This document shows, in pieces, positions 24,437 to 33,227 of a stretch of DNA of 64,000 nt. The notes under the pieces are model-generated. The model did no database searches, had not been told where the DNA came from, and was given only the letters and a program-made list of their open reading frames with translations. Where the stretch lies: the NCBI GenBank assembly GCA_040752975.1, contig JBFMHF010000018.1:4227-68226 (forward strand), given 5' to 3'. Origin of the DNA: JADLDB01 sp040752975 (GTDB lineage Bacteria > Myxococcota > Myxococcia > Myxococcales > Myxococcaceae). Positions within the stretch are counted from its first letter, which is position 1; the number at the start of each line of letters is the position of its first letter. A program made the position numbers and the translations under genes.

Positions 24437-26284
24437 TCACTCCGCGTGACGCGGCGTCACCTGGAAGAAGCGCCACTCCACCCGCGCTGCACTGAAGGGC
24501 CGGGCCTCACCACCCTTCGGCAGCCTCACCCGCGCGAAGCCGTGGCGGTCGTCGAGCCCCGCGCCCAACGGGTTGGCGGCGCGGGCGCCGTCACTCAACA
24601 TCTCAGCCATCGACAGCGGAACACCAGCGCCCTGGCTCCACAGCGAAGTCCAGGCGCTCAGCACCGTGCGCGTGGTGGAGGTGTCCTCCACCAGCAGGCA
24701 CGCGTCGCCGCCCTCGAGCCACCGCTGGGCGCGCTCCGTCATCACCACCTCCGGGGCCGCGCGGGCGTCGGTCGCCGTCGTCCGCAGCGTCCACACGTCC
24801 GCGGCCACGCTGCCTTCCAGCGACAGCCGCACCTCGCCCACCTCGGGCCGCCCGCCGAAGGACACCTCACGGAAGTCGTCGCCGCAGGACTGCGGGCCGT
24901 CGGTGTCGTCGAGGTACGTCGCCAACGGCAGCCGCACGGCCGCGCGCGTCGCCCCGCGCACGCCCGAGAATTCGTCGACGGTGAGCCGCACCCCGTGGCG
25001 CTCGCTCCAGGAGGCGCCGGACTGCCAGGCCTGCGCGTCGTCGCCCAGCGTCTCGTCCGGCACCAGCACGGCGTGGACCCAGCCCGCCCACACGTCACAG
25101 CTCCACTGGTTCATGTCCAGCCGCTCGGCCAGCGTACGCCGCTGCGCGCGGGTGAGGCCGACGGCGTTTCCCAGCTCGCGTGTGTGCAGGAGCTCCACCA
25201 CCCGACCGCAGTCGGCCCCGTCCTCGGCCTTCACCCGCTCCGCGACGAGAGGCAGCGCGCGGCCGAGCAACTCTCTGGTGAGCGCTGCCTCGCCTGCGAA
25301 GTGGGCCACCGCGGCGCCCGCCAGCAGCGCATGCAGACCGCCGATGTCCGGGTGGGTCAGGGCGAAGGCGCGCGCCGTGTGGGCGAAGGCCGCCGCCGAG
25401 ACGAGGCTGTCGGAGCCAACGCCCAGGGACAGCTCGTGCCGCAGCGCGTACTCCGCGTCGACGAAGCCGTCACCCGTAGGGTCCGGCCGCGCCTCCCCGA
25501 AGAAGGCCCACAGCCCCAGCGCGGCCACCTCGCAGCGGACATGGTCGCTCGACGCCCGCGCTCCGCCGCGCGTGCAGGCCTGGGGTGCGAGCCGCCAGGC
25601 GCCGGTGGACGCCTCGAAGCGTCCCAGGGTGGTGGGGCCGAAGCGCTCCGGGTGGCGCACCGTGAGGCGCAGCGGCGCGAAGGTGGGCGCAGGGACGCCC
25701 TCGATGGCGCCGTCGAGCCACACCGCGCGCTGCAGCGTCTCGCCGAGGCCCTCCTCGCGCGGCGCGAACGCGACGGGGCCCAGGTCCTGCGCCCGCACCC
25801 GCGCCACGGAGACGGTGGCGGGCAGGGGGAAGGCCCCGGGAGGGACATCCAGCAGCAGGTCCGGGGTGCTGCGCGGGCCCAGCGACAGGCTGCGGTGGGT
25901 GTCGGGGTGCACCTCCACCACGGCCTCCACCGGCGAGAGGCGCGCCACCAGCACCTGCTTGCCGCCCACCTCGCCCGGGAGCGGCTGCGTCCACGTCGTG
26001 GCGTAGCCCGGAGCCTCCAGGCGGGTGAAGCCGCCGCCGGTGTCTAAGAGGACTCCGGTGGCGATGCCGTCGGTGTCGGTGAAGGCGCCGCGGCCTGCGA
26101 AGAGTGCGGCAGGCACCGGGGCGCCAGAGGTGTCCGTGACACGCGCCAGCAGCGTCCCTGTCTCGGGGAGATCGCGCGGAGGCGCCGGGCGGTCGCAGGC
26201 GATGAGCAGCAGCGCCAGGACCCAACTCGCCCCCGTGACGCATGTCACGCGGAGCGGTCTCATATCGACGCAGTAACGTTGCAT
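24437..26284 (-). CDS. Lipoprotein with carboxypeptidase-regulatory-like module
   Basis: A 615-residue lipoprotein: an N-terminal hydrophobic segment ends in LLLIAC (lipobox). Residues about 40-110 (GTLLARVTDTSGAPVPAALFAGRGAFTDTDGIA, GGGFTRLEAPGYATTW) form a CarboxypepD_reg/transthyretin-like beta domain. The rest contains a VPPGAF motif and strands typical of ZU5-like domains, then a helical part. It is probably displayed at the surface; the partner is unknown. Two ATGs compete, 26284 (MQRYCVDM) and 26263 (MRPLRV), and neither has a good ribosome site. Confidence 0.7.
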   Translation of the reverse strand: MQRYCVDMRPLRVTCVTGASWVLALLLIACDRPAPPRDLPETGTLLARVTDTSGAPVPAALFAGRGAFTDTDGIATGVLLDTGGGFTRLEAPGYATTWTQPLPGEVGGKQVLVARLSPVEAVVEVHPDTHRSLSLGPRSTPDLLLDVPPGAFPLPATVSVARVRAQDLGPVAFAPREEGLGETLQRAVWLDGAIEGVPAPTFAPLRLTVRHPERFGPTTLGRFEASTGAWRLAPQACTRGGARASSDHVRCEVAALGLWAFFGEARPDPTGDGFVDAEYALRHELSLGVGSDSLVSAAAFAHTARAFALTHPDIGGLHALLAGAAVAHFAGEAALTRELLGRALPLVAERVKAEDGADCGRVVELLHTRELGNAVGLTRAQRRTLAERLDMNQWSCDVWAGWVHAVLVPDETLGDDAQAWQSGASWSERHGVRLTVDEFSGVRGATRAAVRLPLATYLDDTDGPQSCGDDFREVSFGGRPEVGEVRLSLEGSVAADVWTLRTTATDARAAPEVVMTERAQRWLEGGDACLLVEDTSTTRTVLSAWTSLWSQGAGVPLSMAEMLSDGARAANPLGAGLDDRHGFARVRLPKGGEARPFSAARVEWRFFQVTPRHAE

Positions 26285-26381
26285 GGGCAACGCCACCACG
26301 ACTTCGCGGATCCACCGGGGCGGACGCCAGGCGCCGCGCAGGTTTTTCGCCAGGAAGGCGAAGGGCGGCGCAGGCCGCGCG

Positions 26382-27008
26382 TCAGGCGGGCTTGTGGATT
26401 CGGCAGTAGCAGTAGACGAACTGCTGCTCGGCGCCGCTGGGCGTGTGGTGCACCTCGGTGAGGTCGCCCACCTGGTCGAACTCGTCGCCGAACTCTGCGT
26501 GGAGCTCGGACGCGGAGTAGCGCCGCACCGCGAGCCCGCTGCACTTCTCGGGGCCCTGCGGCCCGAAGGTGGCAACGACGACGTGTCCGCCGGGCTTGAG
26601 GGCGCGGTGTACGGCCTCGACGTAGCGGCGGCGCTCCTCGGCGGCCTGGAGGAAATGGAAGACGGCGCGGTCGTGCCAGAAGTCGAAGGCGTTGTCCGGC
26701 AGGTTGGCGTGGGTGATGTCCGCCACCAGCCACTTCACCCGCCGCGCGCGCTGCCCCAGCCGCGCCTGCGCCGTCTCGAGCGCCTTCGCCGAGACGTCCA
26801 GCACGGTGAGGTTGGTGTAGCCGCGGTCCAGCAGGTCATCGACCAGCGTGGACGCGCCGCCGCCGACGTCGATGATGGCCGTGTCCTTCGAGAGGCCCGA
26901 CCCTTCGATGAAGGCGAGACTGCTCTCGAGGTGCGGCCGGTACCAGCTCACCTCGGTGGACCGCTTGCGCCCGTAAACGCCTTCCCAATGGGAGGTGGGG
27001 TTCGTCAC
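26382..27008 (-). CDS. Class I SAM-dependent methyltransferase
   Basis: A 208-residue Rossmann-fold methyltransferase. Motif I is AIIDVGGGASTLVDDLL (about 45-61), followed by the acidic strand NLTVLDVS, motif II WLVADITHANLPDNAFDFWHDRAVFHFL, and PGGHVVVATFGPQGPEKCSGL. The WHDRAVFHFL stretch and the opening HWEGVYGRKRSTEVSWYRPH match small-molecule methyltransferases of the kind near tellurite/thiol methylases, but the substrate is not set by the sequence. The GTG at 27008 gives the family-like N-terminus; the ribosome site is weak. The DUF4870 gene upstream is in the same direction, 44 bases away. Confidence 0.85.
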   Translation of the reverse strand: MTNPTSHWEGVYGRKRSTEVSWYRPHLESSLAFIEGSGLSKDTAIIDVGGGASTLVDDLLDRGYTNLTVLDVSAKALETAQARLGQRARRVKWLVADITHANLPDNAFDFWHDRAVFHFLQAAEERRRYVEAVHRALKPGGHVVVATFGPQGPEKCSGLAVRRYSASELHAEFGDEFDQVGDLTEVHHTPSGAEQQFVYCYCRIHKPA

Positions 27009-27052
27009 GCAGCTTTCGAGCCTCGCCCGCCAGGCGAGGGTTCCGCAATCGC

Positions 27053-27454
27053 CTACTTCACCAGGTGGAAGCTGGCCGGGTACTCGTACAGCGCGCCGCC
27101 GTACGCCTTCACCCCGCCGATGATGGTGAGGATGAGCCACCCCAGCCCGAGCACCACGGGGAGGCAGATGAAGGCGAGGCCGGCGATGGCACCGACGACG
27201 GGGATGAGGCCGATGAGGAAGCTGCCGACGAAGCTCACGACCCCGACGATGAAGAGGGTGAGCTGGAAGTTGAGCGCGGACACCGCCTGCCAGCGCACCC
27301 ATGGCGACTTCGTGCCTTCGGTCAGCATCACCACCAGCGGCGCGATGACGAAGAGCACCAGCCCTCCCAGGTGCGCGAAGAGCGCCCACGTCTTCTCCTC
27401 GGAAGAGGGGCTGTGGGCCCTCAAGGCCTCGAGCTCGGCAATCAGGTCTCGCAT
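27053..27454 (-). CDS. DUF4870 membrane protein
   Basis: A 133-residue membrane protein with about four helices. The opening EEKTWALFAHLGGLVLFVIAPLVVML, the loop WVRWQAVSALNFQLTLF and the late helices (VVGAIAGLAFICLPVVLGLGWLILTIIGG) fit the DUF4870/Tic20-like family. The function is unknown; relatives are small inner-membrane proteins. The start is the ATG at 27454 (MRDLIAELEAL). It is followed by the methyltransferase gene. Confidence 0.82.
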   Translation of the reverse strand: MRDLIAELEALRAHSPSSEEKTWALFAHLGGLVLFVIAPLVVMLTEGTKSPWVRWQAVSALNFQLTLFIVGVVSFVGSFLIGLIPVVGAIAGLAFICLPVVLGLGWLILTIIGGVKAYGGALYEYPASFHLVK

Positions 27455-27618
27455 GGAGCAGCACTGTAGCCTCACTTCTTTCAGCTCGCCTTCGCCGCGA
27501 GCTCTTCCGTGAGGTACACGCCTGGCGCAGAAATCGACGGAGCGCACCGAAGGAATTTCGGCGTCGCGGGTAGTCCACGGTTGAACGCGCCGCCCCCGCG
27601 GCCCACCTGGAGCCCCGC

Positions 27619-28332
27619 ATGTCCTTCCGCACCGCCGTCGTCGCCGTCGCTCTCTCCCAGCTTGCGTGCACCGCCGCGTCGTCCACGCCCCCGCCGGAGC
27701 CGCGCGTCATCAAGACGTACGACGTGCCCGCCGGCACCGGGCGCGACCTGCGCAACGCCATCAACTCCCTCACCGGCGCCGGCAATGTGAAGGAAGGGCA
27801 GGAGGTGGAGGCCCGCGCGCAGGTGCTGCCCGACGGGCGGGTGGCGGTGTACGGCTCCGAGCGCTTCCACGCTGGCGTCGCGCAGCTTCTGTCCAGCGTG
27901 GCCGCGAAGCCGCCTCCGCCCATGCTGTCCTTCCGCGTGTGGCAGGTGCGCGGCGTGCCGGGCACGGGCGTCATTCCCCCGACGCTGGAGGCGATTCGCC
28001 CGGCGCTGGAGGAGGTGTCGAAGACGGTGGGGCCGACGGACTTCACGCTGGTGGAGCCCACCCTCCTCAACGTCGCCTCGGGAGAGCTGGCCGACGCCGT
28101 CAGCCCGCTGGGCCGGGTGGAGATTGAGGCGTCGATGATGGGCGACGCCGTCTTCGCGCGGTTGAAGATTGAGGCGAGGGGCCGCCGCCTGGGCACCACG
28201 CTGCAGCTTCCGCAGGGCAAGACGGTCGTCATCGGGCAGACTTCCGAGGACGACGGGAAGGGTGGTATTCCCGCGACGGTCTTCTCGGTGGTGCAGGCGA
28301 GCGTGGCCCATGTGGCTGTTCGCGGTCAGTGA
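27619..28332 (+). CDS. Lipoprotein with secretin-N-like region, upstream of ECF sigma
   Basis: A 237-residue predicted lipoprotein (lipobox LSQLAC). The body has three beta-alpha units: TYDVPAGTGRDLRNAINSL, LSFRVWQVRGVPGTG with IRPALEEVSKTV, and LGTTLQLPQGKTVVIGQTSED. Together these resemble the N-domains of secretins and of pilotin-associated proteins (pattern only). The stop at 28332 lies inside the sigma factor gene, whose ATG is at 28310, so the pair is translationally coupled. This links the lipoprotein to the sigma factor's circuit. Confidence 0.68.
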   Translation: MSFRTAVVAVALSQLACTAASSTPPPEPRVIKTYDVPAGTGRDLRNAINSLTGAGNVKEGQEVEARAQVLPDGRVAVYGSERFHAGVAQLLSSVAAKPPPPMLSFRVWQVRGVPGTGVIPPTLEAIRPALEEVSKTVGPTDFTLVEPTLLNVASGELADAVSPLGRVEIEASMMGDAVFARLKIEARGRRLGTTLQLPQGKTVVIGQTSEDDGKGGIPATVFSVVQASVAHVAVRGQ

Positions 28333-28858
28333 GACGGCGCCCCGCACCCTCACCCGGCCCGCGCTGGAAGCCCTGTACGCCCGACTGGAGAAGCCGATGT
28401 TCAACGTGGTGCTGCGCTGGGTGTGGGACCGCGAGGAGGCGCGCGACGTGGTGCATGACGCCTTCGTCCGGGTGTGGCAGCGCCGCGCGAAGGTGGACGA
28501 GGCCACGGTGGAGCCCTACCTCTGGCAGGTGGCGCTCAACGTCGCAGCCAACCGGCGGCGCGGGAAGCGCCTCAAGGCCTTCTTCGGGTTGGACGCGGCG
28601 GGAGACGTGGAGGCGCCAGGCGCGTCGTCGGAGGACGCGCTGGCGAAGGCCCAGGCCAGCCGGGCGGTGCGCGCGGCCATCGACGCGTTGCCCGAGAAGC
28701 TCAAGGTGGTGGTGGTGATGTGTGAGTTGTCCGGCCTGTCCTACGACGAGGTGGCGCGCACGCTGGGGATTCCGGCAGGCACGGTGGGGTCGCGGCGCGC
28801 GGCGGCGATGGAGAAGCTGGCAGCGGCGTTGGGGCCGCTCGAGGAGGTGCCGACGTGA
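28310..28858 (+). CDS. ECF-type sigma-70 family RNA polymerase sigma factor
   Basis: A 182-residue extracytoplasmic-function sigma factor. Region 2: YARLEKPMFNVVLRWVWDREEARDVVHDAFVRVWQRR. Region 4: LPEKLKVVVVMCELSGLSYDEVARTLGIPAGTVGSRRAAAMEKL. There is no region 3. The ATG at 28310 overlaps the end of the lipoprotein gene, and the gene's own stop overlaps the next start by 4 bases, so three genes form one unit. The promoter set is unknown. The following small membrane protein takes the place of the anti-sigma factor. Confidence 0.9.
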   Translation: MWLFAVSETAPRTLTRPALEALYARLEKPMFNVVLRWVWDREEARDVVHDAFVRVWQRRAKVDEATVEPYLWQVALNVAANRRRGKRLKAFFGLDAAGDVEAPGASSEDALAKAQASRAVRAAIDALPEKLKVVVVMCELSGLSYDEVARTLGIPAGTVGSRRAAAMEKLAAALGPLEEVPT

Positions 28859-29193
28859 AGCGCGCAGACGTCTTCGAGGTGGTGGAGCCTCCGCCGGGCG
28901 GGCTGACGCGGCTGAAGGCGAGGCTGGACGCGGAGGGCAGCCAGCGGCCGTGGTGGATTCTGGGGCCCGCGGTGGCGGCGGCGGCGGTGCTGGTGCTGCT
29001 GCTGGTGCGCCCGTCGGTGGAGCCGCTGCGCACCGACGTCTGGTCTCGAGCGTCCCTGGGAATCAGCCGCCCCGCGCAGGACGTGACGCTGCTGCACGCC
29101 AGCGAGCCGATGGTGCAACTCTCTCCGGCGTCCTCGGACGTGGCGGTGTTCGTGGTGCTGGCCGCGCCGGAAGGAGAGGCTCCGGCGCTCTAG
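28855..29193 (+). CDS. Small single-span membrane protein, possible anti-sigma factor
   Basis: A 112-residue protein with a GTG start overlapping the sigma factor stop. The first 32 residues are cytoplasmic in prediction (DVFEVVEPPPGGLTRLKARLDAEGSQ), then one membrane helix (ILGPAVAAAAVLVLLLV) and a short outer part. The position directly after an ECF sigma factor and the topology are those of anti-sigma factors, but the zinc-finger HxxxCxxC motif of the ASD family is absent. It is an anti-sigma candidate by context only. Confidence 0.62.
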   Translation: MKRADVFEVVEPPPGGLTRLKARLDAEGSQRPWWILGPAVAAAAVLVLLLVRPSVEPLRTDVWSRASLGISRPAQDVTLLHASEPMVQLSPASSDVAVFVVLAAPEGEAPAL

Positions 29194-29215
29194 CCAGGCT
29201 GGGCGCAGCTCCCGG

Positions 29216-29497
29216 CTAACCGACGCACCGCGCCTGGTAGTCGTCGTACACGAAGCGCACGCAGCAGCCGGCGCTCTGGCAGGTGGACGGGTTGGAGTTC
29301 CACCCCTGGCCCTCCACGCAGCGCTTGATGCCCTCCGCGGCGCTCTCGGCCGACTCCCGGCAGTCCGAGAGACACGACGAGATGGGCTCGGCGAAGCACG
29401 CGCGATGCCACCACTCACAGAGTGTCTGGCAGTCGCTGGCCGAGTTGGCGCCGCACGACGCCAGCAGGGCCGCCGTCAACAGCAACGCGAAACGCAT
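29216..29497 (-). CDS. Cysteine-rich small lipoprotein
   Basis: A 93-residue predicted lipoprotein with lipobox LLASC (Cys15). The mature part has about ten cysteines in a regular pattern (DCQTLCEWWHRACF, CLSDC, CCVRFVYDDYQARC), so it is probably held by disulfides outside the inner membrane. Myxobacteria carry many such proteins of unknown role. It is convergent with the anti-sigma candidate. Confidence 0.68.
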   Translation of the reverse strand: MRFALLLTAALLASCGANSASDCQTLCEWWHRACFAEPISSCLSDCRESAESAAEGIKRCVEGQGWNSNPSTCQSAGCCVRFVYDDYQARCVG

Positions 29498-29714
29498 GAC
29501 GTCCTCCTTCCGTCAGCCGCGGGGGGAAAGCGGGGCAGGGAGGTGGCGGCGAAGGCCATGCGGAACGGGCAGTGCTGAGGCCTCATGACGCACCTCCCGG
29601 GAGGCACCGTAAGGGCGAGGACGGGAGCGGCAACGCGCCGGCCTGCTTCCGGGTGCTTGAAGGGCGACGGAAGTGACTCCGCTCAAGGAGGGGCCGCTGC
29701 TACAACCCTCCCTC

Positions 29715-30020
29715 ATGGCCGCTCCCGTCCCGCTGCCCGAGGCTGAGGTCCAGGCGTTTCTGCGCACCCACGGCGACTGGCACCTCGAGGGTGGCGCGCT
29801 GGTGCGCACCTTCGAGGCGCCCACCTTCCTCGCGGGCATCGCCTTCGTCGACCAGGTGGCCAGGCTGGCCGAGGCCGCCGACCACCACCCGGACATCGAC
29901 ATCCGCTGGAGGAAGGTGACGCTGCGCTTCGTCACCCACGACGCCGGCAACCGCGTCACCGCGCTGGACGTGCGCCTCGCCGCCGAGTGCGACCTCGTCT
30001 TTCGCGCCCTGCCGAAGTGA
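29715..30020 (+). CDS. phhB: Pterin-4a-carbinolamine dehydratase
   Basis: A 101-residue enzyme that dehydrates 4a-hydroxytetrahydropterin, recycling the cofactor of aromatic amino acid hydroxylases; it also acts in molybdopterin metabolism in some bacteria. The active-site motif EAADHHPDIDIRWRKVTLRF (E-x3-HHP) and the following THDAGN are visible, and the length matches the family. The ATG at 29715 was chosen because the frame upstream has no family match. No hydroxylase gene adjoins. Confidence 0.93.
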   Translation: MAAPVPLPEAEVQAFLRTHGDWHLEGGALVRTFEAPTFLAGIAFVDQVARLAEAADHHPDIDIRWRKVTLRFVTHDAGNRVTALDVRLAAECDLVFRALPK

Positions 30021-30117
30021 CGGCGCAAAGCGTGCGAGGCGTCCGCCTGGGCAAGTGACATTCAAAGGCGTCTGGGAGGGCACGCGCGATGCACCATCCT
30101 CTGCGAGGAGGTGCGTC

Positions 30118-30573
30118 ATGACACCCACTCCGGCTTCGGAGCAGCGGGCGAAGGGGCTGGTGGCCGTCATCATCGTCACCGCGGTGTGGATGGTGGTGGC
30201 CAACGCCCACGACGCGTGGCGGCCGCTGCTGGGAGGGCTCGTCACCCCGGCCTTCGCGGACGTGCTGTGGGCGGTCAACCTCGCCTGCGCTGTGCAGATG
30301 GTGGGCAGCGCCCTCCTGCTGATGTTCGACACGCCGGCGCTGCGGGGCACCTGTGACCTCCTCAACGCCCTCGCCGCGGCGGTGGGCGCCGTCGCCTTCT
30401 GGCGCGTCTTTCCGCTGGAGCTGACGGGCTTCGGCGCGTGGGCCGAGGTGACGGCGCGGGTGCTGCTCGTCCTCGCCTTCATCGGCGCGGGCGCCGCGGT
30501 GCTGGTCAGCCTCACGCGGCTGGCGCTGGGAGGCGAGGGGCCTCCGCGCTCGCCCCGGCCCTCTCACCCGTGA
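30118..30573 (+). CDS. Four-helix membrane protein of unknown function
   Basis: A 151-residue membrane protein with four hydrophobic helices (GLVAVIIVTAVWMVVANA, ADVLWAVNLACAVQMVGSALL, LLNALAAAVGAVAFWRVFPL, ARVLLVLAFIGAGAAVLVSL) and a strong GAGGAGG ribosome site. No domain recognised. It is the last gene on this side before a 286-base gap that holds only GC-rich non-coding sequence as far as I can see. Confidence 0.7.
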   Translation: MTPTPASEQRAKGLVAVIIVTAVWMVVANAHDAWRPLLGGLVTPAFADVLWAVNLACAVQMVGSALLLMFDTPALRGTCDLLNALAAAVGAVAFWRVFPLELTGFGAWAEVTARVLLVLAFIGAGAAVLVSLTRLALGGEGPPRSPRPSHP

Positions 30574-30859
30574 ACGAAGGGGCGTCGCGACGCTCGCTCC
30601 TCCCACGTGGCCGCCCACCTCTCACTGTGCGGCGGCTCGCGTCGCGGGAGGAGGTGCTGAGGGGGCTGCGGACTGTGGGCACGACGAGGTCGCGCGGCTC
30701 GACCCGCCGGCAGGCGATGGGCAGCGGAGGCCGCAGCCGCCCACACCCGGTGGACGCGACCATCGACTGCTGCAGGAACCACCCCCACGGTGGCTGGTGC
30801 AGCAATCGATTGCGCTCCCTGAGGGCCAGCGCGACGTGCGCCGGCCGGCCCGGCGTCAG

Positions 30860-31663
30860 TCAGAGGGCGGCCAGCGCCTGAGTGAGGCCCGGCCCCGTCA
30901 CGTCCTGCACGAGGAGGCCGTCGTTGTTCAAGTTCAGCTCGGGCGCGTTCTTCGGCGGCTCGTAGGCGACGAAGCGCACCTTCGCCTTGTCTTCGCCGGA
31001 GGTCTGCCCCGCCTTGAAGACGGCCCCGCCCGCCATCGCCAGGGCCAGCGTGCGCAACAGCGCCCCGGCCTTGTCCCACTGCGCCTTCGGGACGCCCACC
31101 GCCACCAGGTCCGGCCGGCCGAACTTCAGCATGCCGCGGGTGTGCACGAGGAAGGTGCCGTCGGGCAGCGGCTCGTTCTCCACGAGGACGGACACCTCGG
31201 ACGACAGCGTGAAGGGCCGGGACACCGGCAGGTCCTTCACGTCGGCGGCCTTCCAGAAGCGGTGGGCCTGCGCGTCCAGCACGACGGTGGCCCCGCGGGC
31301 GACGAGCCACTTCGCCACCGCCCACATCGCCTGGAGGTGCGAGAGGTCTTTCGGGTCGCTCTTCCGCACGAAGACGGCGTGCACCACCGTCGCCTCGTCG
31401 AGGTCCTTCAGCGCAGGGCCGAGCTGGTCCGTCGCGATGTTGCGCAGCGCGCCCGAGCGGAAGCCGTCGAACCACGCGGGCTCCTGGTCGCGGGGAATTT
31501 CCCGCACCTCGAGGCCTTCCATCGCGGCCTGGTTGGGCAGCCCGTACGTGGCCGCGGACAGGGGCAGGTCCGCCAGCTTGCCCGGGGAGAAGCAGAAGAG
31601 GTCGAAGCGGACGAAGCCGCCGCCGGAGGCGAAGCGGGCCCGGGGCCAGGTCTCGATGGTCAT
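30860..31663 (-). CDS. Hypothetical protein, possibly DUF4261-like
   Basis: A 267-residue soluble protein. The segment EATVVHAVFVRKSDPKDLSHLQAMWAVAKWLVARGATVVLDAQAHRFW, followed later by FLVHTRGMLKFGRPDLVAVGVPKAQWD, resembles the DUF4261 type, but I cannot confirm it. There are no signal peptide or membrane segments. It is divergent from dnaN, with 94 bases between the starts. An earlier in-frame start upstream of 31663 would run further into the dnaN promoter region and is less likely. Confidence 0.6.
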   Translation of the reverse strand: MTIETWPRARFASGGGFVRFDLFCFSPGKLADLPLSAATYGLPNQAAMEGLEVREIPRDQEPAWFDGFRSGALRNIATDQLGPALKDLDEATVVHAVFVRKSDPKDLSHLQAMWAVAKWLVARGATVVLDAQAHRFWKAADVKDLPVSRPFTLSSEVSVLVENEPLPDGTFLVHTRGMLKFGRPDLVAVGVPKAQWDKAGALLRTLALAMAGGAVFKAGQTSGEDKAKVRFVAYEPPKNAPELNLNNDGLLVQDVTGPGLTQALAAL

Positions 31664-31757
31664 GACGGGGCGGGAATCTGCTTCGTTTCCGCGCCCGATG
31701 CACCAGCCTCTTGCGCTCCTTGAACCCAACGGGGGCGCGGGCTACACCCGGCCGGCC

Positions 31758-32864
31758 ATGGAATTCCGCATCGCAGCCGACGAGCTGAAGAAGGCGCTCC
31801 ACCGCGCGCAGGGCATCGTGGAGCGCAAGGCGACCATGCCCATCCTCTCCAACGTGCTGGTGACGGCGGCGAAGTCGGGCGTCACCGTGACGGCATTCGA
31901 CCTCGACATCGGCATCGTCAGCGAGCACCAGGCCGAGGTGACGAAGGCGGGCGCCATCACCGTGTCGGCGCGCACGCTGTTCGACATCGTCAGCTTCCTG
32001 CCCGAGGCGCAGGTGACGGTGAAGAAGCTGCCCAACAACTACGCCGAGCTCACCAGCGGCGCCGCCCACTACAAAATCGTCGGCATGGCGCCCGAGGAGT
32101 TCCCCAAGCTGCCCAAGGACGACGCCGCGCACGCCGTCTCCGTCTCGGGCCCCGTGCTTTTGGAGATGATCAAGAAGACGCAGTTCGCCATCTCCAACGA
32201 CGAGACGCGCTACATCTTGAACGGCGTCTTCTTCGAGCCCCGCGACAAGGGCCTGGTGCGCATGGTCGCCACCGACGGACACCGCCTGGCGCTGGTGGAG
32301 CGTGAATTGGCCGGCGACTTCAAGCTGAAGAGTGGTGTCATCATCCCGCGCAAGGGCCTGTTCGAGTTGAAGCGCCTGCTGGACGAGGCGCCGGACGCGG
32401 AGTGCCAGCTGGGCTTCGCGGAGAACTCCGCCATCTTCAAGAAGCCGGGGCTGTCGATGGTGATGCGGCTCATCGACGGGCAGTTCCCCGAGTACCAGCG
32501 CGTCATCCCGAAGGAAGGCGAGAAGCAGCTCCTGGTGCGCCGCGACAAGCTGTTCGACGCGCTCAAGCGCATCTCGCTGCTGTCGGCGGACAAGTCCAAC
32601 GCGGTGAAGCTGTCCCTGTCCGAGAACCTCCTGCGCATCACCGTCAACAACCCGGACCTCGGCGAGGCGAAGGACGACCTCGAGGTGGCATACCGCGGCG
32701 GGGCGCTGACGGTGGGCTTCAACGCGCGCTACCTCCTGGACGTGCTGGGCGTGCTGGAGACGGACGAGGTGTCGGTGGAGCTGGGCGACGAGCACAGCCC
32801 GGGCGTGCTGCACCCGCCGGGAGACAAGTCCTTCACCGCCGTCGTCATGCCGATGCGCGTCTGA
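31758..32864 (+). CDS. dnaN: DNA polymerase III subunit beta (sliding clamp)
   Basis: A 368-residue clamp that encircles DNA and holds the polymerase. All three repeated clamp domains are present: MEFRIAADELKKALHRAQGIVERKATMPIL at the front, the central TRYILNGVFFEPRDKGLVRMVATDGHRLALVE, and the C-terminal end FTAVVMPMRV, which lines the protein-binding pocket. Length matches the family. The gene stands alone here, with neither dnaA, recF nor gyrB beside it. In M. xanthus too dnaN is separate from dnaA, as I recall. Confidence 0.97.
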   Translation: MEFRIAADELKKALHRAQGIVERKATMPILSNVLVTAAKSGVTVTAFDLDIGIVSEHQAEVTKAGAITVSARTLFDIVSFLPEAQVTVKKLPNNYAELTSGAAHYKIVGMAPEEFPKLPKDDAAHAVSVSGPVLLEMIKKTQFAISNDETRYILNGVFFEPRDKGLVRMVATDGHRLALVERELAGDFKLKSGVIIPRKGLFELKRLLDEAPDAECQLGFAENSAIFKKPGLSMVMRLIDGQFPEYQRVIPKEGEKQLLVRRDKLFDALKRISLLSADKSNAVKLSLSENLLRITVNNPDLGEAKDDLEVAYRGGALTVGFNARYLLDVLGVLETDEVSVELGDEHSPGVLHPPGDKSFTAVVMPMRV

Positions 32865-32986
32865 GCCATTCCCGGGCTCCGGCCGCGCCCTGCAAGACGC
32901 TGCGGAGCTGCCGGGAGATTCAGGCCGCGTTGCCGGGCTTCAAGGCGAAGGATGACGCCTGCCAGGTGGACTTCGGCGGCGCGGGC

Positions 32987-33130
32987 TCAGGAGGGCTCGA
33001 GCTCGTCGCCCACGACATGGCCACGGGGGAAGAGGCGCGTCCGACACGAGGCGCAGAGGGACTGCTCCCCACGCACTCGAGACAGTCTCGGCACCCGAAC
33101 GCGCCGCAGCGCCCACACGCGGCGACGGCA
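32987..33130 (-). pseudogene. Frameshifted zinc-ribbon gene fragment
   Basis: On the minus strand one frame reads ACGRCGAFGCRDCLE (33120-33078) and the next frame continues VRGEQSLCASCRTRLFPRG to a stop at 32987. Joined, they give the C-x2-C-G-x-F-x-C-x2-C ... C-x2-C pattern that opens many myxobacterial zinc-ribbon proteins. A one-base change near 33073-33078 separates the two. No longer frame extends it, so this is a decayed remnant in the 363-base gap between dnaN and the protease gene. The rest of the gap shows nothing else. Confidence 0.5.
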
Positions 33131-33227
33131 GGCACCGCGACGTGCCGCGCACCACTGGACCCAAGCCCGGACACCGATGGGCCGGCCAGTGCGCAGGGGC
33201 GAAGCCGTTTCCTGAAGACGGGCGCTT

